Shown here one piece after another: positions 1-6,035 of a stretch of 24,871 bases of DNA; positions within the stretch are counted from its first letter, which is position 1; each line of letters begins with the position of its first letter. The DNA is from Microcaldota archaeon (lineage in GTDB: Archaea > Micrarchaeota > Micrarchaeia > Anstonellales > Anstonellaceae): NCBI GenBank assembly GCA_021813025.1, contig JAKAME010000012.1, positions 1 through 24,871 on the forward strand, read 5' to 3'. Position numbers and translations under genes: made by a program. The notes beneath the pieces are model-generated. The model saw only the letters and a program-made list of their open reading frames with translations. It searched no databases and was not told the origin of the DNA.

Positions 1-1231
1 TCGTCTTTGACTGCAGATAGCCGGCTCCGAAAAAGCAGTCACTGGAATCGAAATAATTCACGCTCTCCTCCACAGCCGTGTTGCGGCCCATGCGCAGGTC
101 GGTGGTCGCCAGCTTCAAGTCGCCCAGGACCTGGCGCGCGTTCCGGATGGTCAGGGACCGGGCCTCGTCAGCTCCCAGCATCTGCTTGCCCTGCTCCCAA
201 GCCTCCTCATAGGTGAGCATGGCGTCGCTCCAGGCCAGATAGGAGCGCAGGGGCATCACCAGGACATTCTTCTGGCTCTTGGCCGAGCGGACAATGCGGG
301 GTTTTCGCGCATGCGAGAAAAGCCACGGGCCATAATCCTGTAGGCCCTTCATCCGGCAGCCCAGCAGCACGGCCGTGACGTCCTCCCAGCTGCGCTCCAC
401 GTTCTGCGAAGGCTTTTTCTTTGGGAACTGGAGAAATTCCTTCTGTTCCCCCATGCCTGCCGCTCTTGCCCCGGAGAGCAGTTCCGCGAGCCCCATCACC
501 CGCTTCTTCGAGCTTAAGTCCGAGCGAATCTGCTCCAGCAGGGCCGCCTTGAGCTTGAGATACTCGCTTTTGGCGAAGGGCCGGTTCCCAATCAGGTTGC
601 GCCCTCCTTTCTGGTTGAAGCTGAACATGCAGTCCGAGCAATCCTCCATGTTTGCCGTATAATGGCAGTCGGAGCATTTCATGGTGACTGCGGCCTCGAA
701 GCAGCGCGCTGAGCGGTAGAATTGGGTGGAGCGGATGCCGAATTTCGCCTCCCGCGTGTAGCGGCAGCCGAAGATGTTCTCGCACTGCCCGTGGATTGAG
801 CAATAGGCGACATATTTGCAGCTCTCCACCATAAGCGAGCGTTTCACGTAAAACGAATTGGTGCAGCGGTGCGATTCCTCCAGATGCTCCGACTTGCCAA
901 GGGTCAGGTTCCCAACATAAACGGCCTGCTCGCGGATGCCGTCCAATACTGAATCCAAGTCCTTGACCTGATTGATGTCCAAGCGGATGGCCGGGTGCTT
1001 TTGCTGGTATTCTTTCACTTCATCATGGCCGATGAAGACGGCTTCAGTGGGAAAATATTCCTCGCCCGCCTGCACCGGCTTGCCGGAAAGGGCAGATGTC
1101 TTTTCGCTCATCGGCTCGACATCCTCTAGAAGATAGGGCGCGAAGCCCTCCAGCCCGCCCACCTCGCCGCCCAAGACGGCCCGGCAGGTGCTCATCCAAG
1201 CCTCGTCCAATGCGGCCGAGAGTTCGCTCAT
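1..1231 (-). CDS. Cysteine-rich two-module protein of unknown function, C-terminus beyond window edge
   Basis: An open frame runs from ATG at 1231 leftwards to the window edge with no stop (at least 410 codons), so it is partial. Residues about 1-240 match the whole protein encoded at 2000-2749: shared start region (AWMSTCRAVLGGEVG against AWKSTCRVLLRGEVG), a Cys-rich middle, and the ending NMEDCSDCMFSFNQ followed by RNLIGN. Residues about 265-410 instead match the N-terminal half of the protein at 1228-1998 (YEEAWEQGKQMLG against LEESVEEGKKMLG). The gene is therefore a fusion of both neighbours' module types; a second Cys cluster would lie outside the window. The start overlaps the upstream stop as ATGA, which implies translational coupling. 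I know similar Cys-rich proteins ending in NCxxCxF...N from candidate-phylum bacteria and archaea, but no function. Paired CxxC motifs suggest zinc binding; this is inference. Confidence 0.82.
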   Translation of the reverse strand, partial: MSELSAALDEAWMSTCRAVLGGEVGGLEGFAPYLLEDVEPMSEKTSALSGKPVQAGEEYFPTEAVFIGHDEVKEYQQKHPAIRLDINQVKDLDSVLDGIREQAVYVGNLTLGKSEHLEESHRCTNSFYVKRSLMVESCKYVAYCSIHGQCENIFGCRYTREAKFGIRSTQFYRSARCFEAAVTMKCSDCHYTANMEDCSDCMFSFNQKGGRNLIGNRPFAKSEYLKLKAALLEQIRSDLSSKKRVMGLAELLSGARAAGMGEQKEFLQFPKKKPSQNVERSWEDVTAVLLGCRMKGLQDYGPWLFSHARKPRIVRSAKSQKNVLVMPLRSYLAWSDAMLTYEEAWEQGKQMLGADEARSLTIRNARQVLGDLKLATTDLRMGRNTAVEESVNYFDSSDCFFGAGYLQSKT

Positions 1232-1998
1232 CTCTTGCACCCGATGGTGAAAATGCTCCACTCCAGCTTTTTATCCTTCTCAAGTCGCCGCAAAACGTCG
1301 TCCAGCACCATCTTTTTGATGCGCCTGTATTCCGCCTCGCCAACCACAACGTTTCCAATTGCATATCTCAATCCTTTGGCGTTGAAGCAGAACATGCAGT
1401 CGGTCAAATTCTCGCAGTTGTGGCAGAAAAGGCAGTCCGAGCATGAGTTGGAATGGCTCACCTCAAAGCAGCGCGAGAGCTCCACAGAATGATAGCATTT
1501 CAGGCAGGATTTGCAGGAAAAGGCGAAGTCGCAGCCAAAGCAGTATTCAGAATTGCGCGGCCACATGCAATACGCGCAGTATTTTGCGTGCCCAATCCAC
1601 GTGCCGCGATAGCAATGAGTGGACCAGAAATACACGCCGCACTCCTCTATGAATGAAAGCGTGCCGAACTTGACTTCAGGAGAATAAAGTTTGATTGGGG
1701 AGAGAATTGAGGAGGCGCTGGAAAGGGAAAGATGAGAGAGGTCGGCTTCTCCAAGCATCTTTTTTCCTTCTTCCACCGATTCCTCAAGCGTAATCGCCCT
1801 TTTTCCCGGCTCTGTGTAATAGGAATAGGAGGGCACATACATTATTTGCCCGCTCACGGCCGATTTCTGCGCCACGGGCGGGCGCACGTGCTGAAGCAGC
1901 CATTTCTCGTACTGCTCGTGAGTGGAGAGGGATTTTCCAAGGCAGGATTTGGTGACAGAGGCGAACGCCTTCTCGATTTCAGGGTCGTGGCTGGCCAT
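1228..1998 (-). CDS. Cysteine-rich protein of unknown function (module type 2)
   Basis: A 256-aa protein if started at ATG 1998, one base after the stop of the upstream gene; an in-frame GTG at 2007 would overlap it by 8 nt. The N-terminal half (about 1-110) has few cysteines. The second half is dense in Cys pairs: HAKYCAYC, EYCFGCDF, CKSCLKC, NSCSDCLFCHNC, NLTDCMFCFN, then a YAIGN motif and a basic helical tail with a YRRIKKMVLDD pattern. The regular Cys spacing could support a repeated, metal-bound solenoid-like fold, but this is inference. It is the middle gene of the three-gene cluster, and its stop overlaps the next start (ATGA). No transmembrane segment or signal peptide is seen, so it is probably cytoplasmic. 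Confidence 0.85.
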   Translation of the reverse strand: MASHDPEIEKAFASVTKSCLGKSLSTHEQYEKWLLQHVRPPVAQKSAVSGQIMYVPSYSYYTEPGKRAITLEESVEEGKKMLGEADLSHLSLSSASSILSPIKLYSPEVKFGTLSFIEECGVYFWSTHCYRGTWIGHAKYCAYCMWPRNSEYCFGCDFAFSCKSCLKCYHSVELSRCFEVSHSNSCSDCLFCHNCENLTDCMFCFNAKGLRYAIGNVVVGEAEYRRIKKMVLDDVLRRLEKDKKLEWSIFTIGCKR

Positions 1999-1999
1999 C

Positions 2000-2749
2000 C
2001 TAATCACGCGTCAGGTCAACGATTGAGGGGACCGACTTTTTGGATGCAAGAGTTTGGCGGATGTCGTCCACCAGCTTGCTTTTGAGCTTCTGGTATTCTG
2101 GAGGGGAAAAGAGCCTGTTGCCGATGAGATTGCGGCGCGCGCGCTGGTTGAAGGAAAACATGCAGTCATTGCAATTCTCCAAATTTGAGGAATAGTAGCA
2201 GTCGTTGCAGGTGTAGGCCCTGAATGTTTCCATGCAGCGCGTCTGCTGGAAAACCTCGAAGCATTTTATCATGAACTTGGATTCCCCGCCGCCAGAGGAG
2301 CCGAAGCCGTTCTCGCAATAGCGCAGAACGGACGAATAGGCCATGAACTTGCAGTCGTAGAGCTCGTTGGAATGGAGAACATGCACGGAATTGGCTATGG
2401 AATCGGCCGTTTTCACTTCGCTCGAATTTCCAGTGATGATGTCGCCGCAGTAATAGAGATGCTCGCCAAGAGCTGAAACGGCCGAGTCGATGTCTTTGAT
2501 GGAATTTATGTCAAGCTTCATTGAGCGCAGGCGCTTGTCAAATTCGGCCATCTCGTCATGGGAGATGAATTTTGAGCCGGGAGAAAATTCAGGAGATGAG
2601 ATGGTGACTGTTTTGCCGCTCAGCGCTGATTTTACAGGCATCACTTTCTCCACATAGCGCATGAGATAGGGCTCGAAATCCGGGAGTTCGCCAACTTCAC
2701 CGCGCAAGAGAACGCGACAGGTTGATTTCCATGCGTCGCGTACATCCAT
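2000..2749 (-). CDS. Cysteine-rich protein of unknown function (module type 1)
   Basis: A 249-aa protein, first of the three Cys-rich genes. It starts 19 nt after the stop of the geranylgeranyl-reductase-like gene, with no strong ribosome binding site, so it is probably in the same transcript. The N-terminal third (MDVRDAWKSTCRVLLRGEVG) is shared with the gene at 1-1231. The middle carries scattered Cys (YDCKFMAYSSVLRYCENG, IKCFEVFQQTRCMETF), followed by CNDCYYSSNLENCNDCMFSF and then RNLIGNRLFSPPEYQKLKSKL. The last stretch is the family signature and recurs in all three proteins as N-x2-C-x2-C-M-F-x-F-N followed by IGN. No catalytic motif is recognised; zinc or iron binding is inferred from the CxxC pairs only. 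Confidence 0.85.
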   Translation of the reverse strand: MDVRDAWKSTCRVLLRGEVGELPDFEPYLMRYVEKVMPVKSALSGKTVTISSPEFSPGSKFISHDEMAEFDKRLRSMKLDINSIKDIDSAVSALGEHLYYCGDIITGNSSEVKTADSIANSVHVLHSNELYDCKFMAYSSVLRYCENGFGSSGGGESKFMIKCFEVFQQTRCMETFRAYTCNDCYYSSNLENCNDCMFSFNQRARRNLIGNRLFSPPEYQKLKSKLVDDIRQTLASKKSVPSIVDLTRD

Positions 2750-2768
2750 GAAATCACGCAGAATGCCG

Positions 2769-4040
2769 TCATGTCAGAAGCAGCCACACATAGGTGAGCG
2801 GGTTGTCGAACTTCATCTTGGCGTGCTCGCTTGCCAAGCTGGCCGAGATAAGCTCGCGCACTTTGGGCTTTGTGGCCGCCTTTCCAATCACAAGGTTGAG
2901 CAGCCACTCGTGCCTTCCAAGCTGCTGCATGCGATAAGAGGTGGCCAGCTCTGCGCCCAGCTCGTTCCACAGAGCCGCCTCGTAGCGGCCCAGCGAGAGG
3001 CGCGACAAATCATTGCGCTCGATTGCCTCGTCAATAAACTGCGCGGCCAAGCGGCCCGCAGTGGTGGCATTGCCCACGCCCTCGCCAGAGAAGGGGTCGA
3101 CAAGAGATGCTGCATCGCCAACCAGCACCCAGCCCTCTCCTGCAAGCTGGCGCCGATAGGAGCCGAATGGAAGCCTCCAGCCTGTGACTGGGGAGAGGGG
3201 TTTGGCATTGGCGAAGCGCTCCTTGAACATGGGCTCCTCCTTGATGATATGGTTGAGCATCTGCACAAGGCCTGTCTTCTCCTTCTTCATCCTCTCCTGC
3301 AAATCCTTGCTCACAAGCCCCAAGCCAACGTTGGAGGTGCCGTCCTCCATCGGGAAAATCCAGAAATAGCCAGGCATTATGGACTTGACGAAATGGATTT
3401 CAATCTGGTCGGTAAGGCCTGAGATGCCGGAATAATACACACGCACGGCATCGCAGGAATGGGCAGGCTCGAGGTCGGCCTTCTCGCCCAAACAGGAGCG
3501 CGCAATGGCCGAATTCACGCCGTCAGCGCCTACAATGACTTTGGCGCGGAAAGCCGTCTCCTCGCGCGAGGGAGAGGACAAGTCGATGCCCTTCACGCCG
3601 ACCGCTTTGCCGTCCTCGAATATGACTTCCTGAACCTGGAACTGCTCGCGCACGGTCACGTTCTGGGTGTTTTTCGCAGCCTGGAAAAACAGGTTGTCTG
3701 TGTGCATGCGGCGCAGGCAGTAGCCTGTGCCCCCCTCGCGGTTGGCATCATCTGACTGGAAGGGAACTGAAGCCAATGCGCCGTTTGGAGAGGAGAAAGT
3801 CACGCCGCGAATCGAGCCGTGCGGCAGCTTTTCCACTTCCTTCACAAGCCCAAGCTCGCGCACCACGCGCATGGACTTGCCTGAGAGCGCGTCGCCGCAC
3901 GTCTTGTCGCGGGGGAACTTGGCCTTGTCAAGAAGCAGCACCGAGCGGCCCAGGCGGCCGAGGTAGGCGGCTGTCGTGGAGCCGCCAGGCCCCGCGCCGC
4001 ATACGATGACGTCAAATGAGGCAGGAATGGAATTGGCCAT
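2769..4040 (-). CDS. Geranylgeranyl reductase family FAD-dependent oxidoreductase
   Basis: A 423-aa flavoprotein. Visible motifs are an N-terminal dinucleotide-binding GAGPGG (residues 15-20), PRDKTCGDALS (43-53), GADGVNSAIAR (171-181), the family segment GYFWIFPM (224-231) and the FAD-ribityl-contacting VGDAASLVDPFSGEG (307-321). These place it in the geranylgeranyl reductase family (COG0644), whose archaeal members saturate the isoprenoid chains of membrane lipids or related prenyl compounds. The exact substrate cannot be read from the sequence. Start chosen at ATG 4040: the upstream in-frame ATG at 4094 lies within 2 nt of the TATA box at 4096-4104. The stop is 19 nt from the first Cys-rich gene, suggesting co-transcription. 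Confidence 0.9.
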   Translation of the reverse strand: MANSIPASFDVIVCGAGPGGSTTAAYLGRLGRSVLLLDKAKFPRDKTCGDALSGKSMRVVRELGLVKEVEKLPHGSIRGVTFSSPNGALASVPFQSDDANREGGTGYCLRRMHTDNLFFQAAKNTQNVTVREQFQVQEVIFEDGKAVGVKGIDLSSPSREETAFRAKVIVGADGVNSAIARSCLGEKADLEPAHSCDAVRVYYSGISGLTDQIEIHFVKSIMPGYFWIFPMEDGTSNVGLGLVSKDLQERMKKEKTGLVQMLNHIIKEEPMFKERFANAKPLSPVTGWRLPFGSYRRQLAGEGWVLVGDAASLVDPFSGEGVGNATTAGRLAAQFIDEAIERNDLSRLSLGRYEAALWNELGAELATSYRMQQLGRHEWLLNLVIGKAATKPKVRELISASLASEHAKMKFDNPLTYVWLLLT

Positions 4041-4095
4041 AGTCAAACACCCGCCAAATATGCGGGAAAATGCATGAATCCTTTCGGCCCGCAAG

Positions 4096-4104
4096 CTTAT
4101 AAAG
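4096..4104 (-). promoter_or_regulatory. TATA box for the geranylgeranyl reductase gene
   Basis: The minus strand reads CTTTATAAG. With usual archaeal spacing of about 25 nt, transcription would begin near 4075, giving a leader of about 35 nt to ATG 4040. The plus strand reads CTTATAAAG, also a good TATA box, so the site could once have driven the rightward L11 gene, now about 1.3 kb away beyond the inserted element. Confidence 0.6.
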
Positions 4105-4161
4105 TTGAAGAAGCCCTATCAGGCCATCGCCTTCTTATTGTAGCTTCAGACCGCTAACCCT

Positions 4162-4178
4162 ACCCGCTTTTAGCGGGT
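4162..4178 (+). repeat. Left-end hairpin of the tnpB element
   Basis: Perfect 7-bp stem ACCCGCT/AGCGGGT with a TTT loop. An outer pair, CCGCT (4151-4155) with AGCGG (4186-4190), could extend the fold. The inner stem has the same sequence as the core of the right-end hairpin. Confidence 0.7.
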
Positions 4179-4220
4179 CAGATACAGCGGAAAACACCGG
4201 AAGCCTACCCTCTCCAAAGC

Positions 4221-4228
4221 CATATACT
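4221..4228 (+). promoter_or_regulatory. Possible TATA box for tnpB
   Basis: CATATACT lies about 26 nt ahead of the tnpB ATG (4250), so a transcript from it would be leaderless or nearly so. No ribosome binding site is seen before tnpB, which agrees with this. Confidence 0.4.
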
Positions 4229-4249
4229 CCGGCACAACGTTATTCCCCT

Positions 4250-5383
4250 ATGAGGGCCTACAAATTCAGACTCTACCCATCCAAGGCCCAAGAGAAGGAG
4301 TTGAACCACCATCTCTGGATAGAGAAGAACCTCTGGAACATCCTCTTGGAGAAAACTAAAGAGAAATATGAGAACGAGCAGAAGTTCCTTTCCGTGAAGG
4401 AGATGCGGGAGTATGCCAAAGGTCAGGGCCTCTATTCCCAAGCCGCCCAATCGGTGGTCCAGAACTTGGACCGCTCACTCAAAGCCAAAGTCAGGGCCAA
4501 AAAGAAAGGCCAGAAATGGGGTTTTCCAAGGTTCAAGTCTTTTGAGAGGGTGAGAAGCATCTTCTATCCCCAATCCGGCTTCTCTTTAGACAAGAAGCTC
4601 AAAGTCTCCCCATTCGGAGAAATTCCCATCATCCGGCATCGGGCGATGAAAGGCAAAATCAAGACCCTCTCCCTCAAGAGAGAGGCTTCCGGCAAGTGGC
4701 ACGCCATCTTCAGCGTCGAGCAAGAGCCCCAAATCCAACCGGCGAATGCCGGACCAGCGATTGGATTGGATTTGGGGTTGAACCGATTAGCCACGCTATC
4801 TGATGGCAAAATCATCCAAAACCCCCACAATTTCCGAAAGCTTGAGCAGAAGCTGGCGGCTGCCCAGCGCCGCTTGTCAAGAAAGCTCAGAACAAGCCAT
4901 AACCGGCGAAAAGCCAAGAAGAAGGTGGCTCTAGTGCACGAGGCTGTTGCCAATGCCCGTAAAGACTATCTGCACAAGAGCGCCAACTGGCTTCTGTCCA
5001 ACTACTCCAAGATTGTTATGGAAGATTTGAGGATAAATGAAATGGCAGAAGAAGGCCATGGAAAAGGAATTCATGATGCTTCTTGGGGGCTGTTCACTCA
5101 CATGCTCTGCTACAAGGCTGCAAGTGCCGGTTCAGAGATTGTGTTCGTGGACCCGAAAGATACCAGTCAGGAATGCAGCGGCTGCCATTTCACCGTCCAG
5201 AAAGGCCTGTGGGAGCGAATCCATCAATGCTCTGTCTGCGGGCTGGTGTTGGATAGAGATATAAATGCAGCCATCAACATACTCACACGAGCTACGGCCG
5301 GAATGGCCGGAAGTAACGCCTGTGGAGATGGAGTGATAGCTCCGTCTTTGAAGCAGGACGCCACCCGCTTCAGCGGGTGGTAA
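4250..5383 (+). CDS. tnpB: TnpB RNA-guided endonuclease (IS200/IS605 OrfB family)
   Basis: A 377-aa full-length TnpB. The N-terminal helix-turn-helix/OrfB region begins MRAYKFRLYPSKAQE. The split RuvC nuclease is intact: GLDLGLNRLA (Asp174), VMEDLRIN (Glu258) and DRDINAAIN (Asp337). A zinc ribbon, C309-C312 and C327-C330, sits between the second and third motifs. TnpB proteins of this family use a right-end-derived RNA to cut DNA next to a short target-adjacent motif, which helps retain the element at its site. The stop codon (5381-5383) directly abuts the right-end hairpin, so the hairpin also encodes the last residues (ATRFSGW). No tnpA gene is nearby. Intact motifs argue that it is active or only recently silenced. 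Confidence 0.93.
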   Translation: MRAYKFRLYPSKAQEKELNHHLWIEKNLWNILLEKTKEKYENEQKFLSVKEMREYAKGQGLYSQAAQSVVQNLDRSLKAKVRAKKKGQKWGFPRFKSFERVRSIFYPQSGFSLDKKLKVSPFGEIPIIRHRAMKGKIKTLSLKREASGKWHAIFSVEQEPQIQPANAGPAIGLDLGLNRLATLSDGKIIQNPHNFRKLEQKLAAAQRRLSRKLRTSHNRRKAKKKVALVHEAVANARKDYLHKSANWLLSNYSKIVMEDLRINEMAEEGHGKGIHDASWGLFTHMLCYKAASAGSEIVFVDPKDTSQECSGCHFTVQKGLWERIHQCSVCGLVLDRDINAAINILTRATAGMAGSNACGDGVIAPSLKQDATRFSGW

Positions 5384-5388
5384 TTCAC
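5250..5388 (+). ncRNA. Predicted omega RNA (reRNA) scaffold at the tnpB 3' end
   Basis: In characterised TnpB systems the guide RNA scaffold spans the end of tnpB plus the right end, and the guide is the flanking DNA. By that rule the scaffold would end at TTCAC (5388), and the guide would start at 5389 within the L11 leader. The 5' limit given is nominal. The only direct evidence is the 3' hairpin and the element's architecture. Confidence 0.35.
5361..5380 (+). repeat. Right-end hairpin of the tnpB element
   Basis: CCACCCGCT pairs with AGCGGGTGG around a 2-nt centre (in practice an 8-bp stem with a TTCA loop). It contains the 7-bp stem also found at the left end and is followed by TAATTCAC. 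Confidence 0.75.
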
Positions 5389-5417
5389 AAGAAAGGCTTT
5401 TGCAAAGAGGTAATGCC

Positions 5418-5906
5418 ATGTCCGAAGTCGCAATTTCCGCCATCGTGGACGGAGGCCAGGCCAAGGCCGGCCCGCCCCTCGCCCCGGCCCTCGCGCCGAT
5501 GGGCGTCAACATCAGCGCCATCATCGCCGAAATAAACAAGCAGACCGGCGGATTCGCAGGCGTGAAAGTGCCTGTCAAGGTGTTTGTGGAGAAAGCGACC
5601 AAGAGCTGGCGCATCGAGGTCGGATTCCCAGCCACTTCGGAGCTTGTGAAAAAGGAGCTCAATCTTGAAAAGGGCCGCAAAGGCGGCGAGGGGGAGCCAA
5701 AAGTTGTGGGAGACCTCAAGCTGGAGCAGGCCATCAAGGTGGCGAAGGCCAAAGCGGCCGGCACTCTGGCAAAAGACCTCAAGATGGCCGTTTCCGAAGT
5801 GCTGGGCACCTGCGTGTCTGCCGGGATAACGGTGAACGGGCAGGACGCGCGCGCGGTGAAGAAGGACGTGGACGCGGGCAAGTACGATTCGATTCTGGCA
5901 GGATAG
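5418..5906 (+). CDS. rpl11: Large ribosomal subunit protein L11
   Basis: A 162-aa protein, normal for archaeal L11. The N-terminal domain shows the conserved proline-rich GPPLAPALAPMGVNI segment that contacts translation factors. The C-terminal domain (about 70-145), which binds the GTPase-associated rRNA, includes VGDLKLEQAIKVAKAK and ends with the usual GTCVSAGITV segment. Start ATG 5418 is chosen over ATG 5400 because AGAGGT at 5406-5411 forms a well-spaced ribosome binding site. In many archaea this gene follows secE-nusG and precedes L1 and L10. Here it stands alone, on the opposite strand from ftsZ-secE-spt5, with a tnpB element 29 nt upstream and a terminator downstream. Confidence 0.97.
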   Translation: MSEVAISAIVDGGQAKAGPPLAPALAPMGVNISAIIAEINKQTGGFAGVKVPVKVFVEKATKSWRIEVGFPATSELVKKELNLEKGRKGGEGEPKVVGDLKLEQAIKVAKAKAAGTLAKDLKMAVSEVLGTCVSAGITVNGQDARAVKKDVDAGKYDSILAG

Positions 5907-5929
5907 AAAAAGAAAAATACAAAAATGAA

Positions 5930-5980
5930 GGGGCCGCCTCGAGACCGCCGGTTGCGGCCCCAGTGTCTTTTTCGCTTTTA
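5930..5980 (+). terminator. Hairpin and U-tract terminator after L11
   Basis: GGGGCCGC (5930-5937) pairs with GCGGCCCC (5954-5961) around a 16-nt loop, followed by T-rich sequence (5966-5980). It would end the L11 transcript before the beta-propeller gene, supporting L11 as a single-gene unit. Confidence 0.65.
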
Positions 5981-6035
5981 GTCTCCCGCCCTCTTTCTCG
6001 ATTTCTTTTTATTCTATGCTGATATAGGGGAAGCC

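Larger units (their letters stand above)
4140..5388 (+). mobile_element. IS200/IS605-type element with tnpB only (IS1341-like)
   Basis: The element consists of a left-end hairpin at 4162-4178, a tnpB gene, and a right-end hairpin at 5361-5380 followed by TTCAC (5384-5388). The two hairpins share the stem ACCCGCT/AGCGGGT, as expected of subterminal structures recognised by Y1 transposases. No tnpA (Y1 HUH transposase) is present, so it would need help in trans to move. The right border is fairly clear; the left border is approximate because these elements make no target-site duplication. It lies between divergently oriented genes, directly upstream of L11. Confidence 0.75.

Noticed and set aside
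207..803. A 198-codon minus-strand frame near the left edge
   Set aside because: It is a shifted frame of the Cys-rich gene that runs from 1231 to the edge; the other frame aligns with two neighbouring proteins over its whole length.
1..2749. Cys-rich genes as ferredoxin, rubredoxin or zinc-ribbon transcription factors
   Set aside because: Spacing of the cysteines does not match CxxCxxCxxxC ferredoxins, rubredoxin pairs or TFB-type ribbons, and the N-terminal halves carry no supporting domain.
4140..4250. Possible tRNA or riboswitch in the leader between divergent genes
   Set aside because: The hairpins match the element's right end and are better explained as transposon ends; no cloverleaf can be drawn.
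5132..5881. A 249-codon minus-strand frame across the tnpB end and L11
   Set aside because: It spans the mobile element's border and two genuine genes, so it cannot be an old gene.
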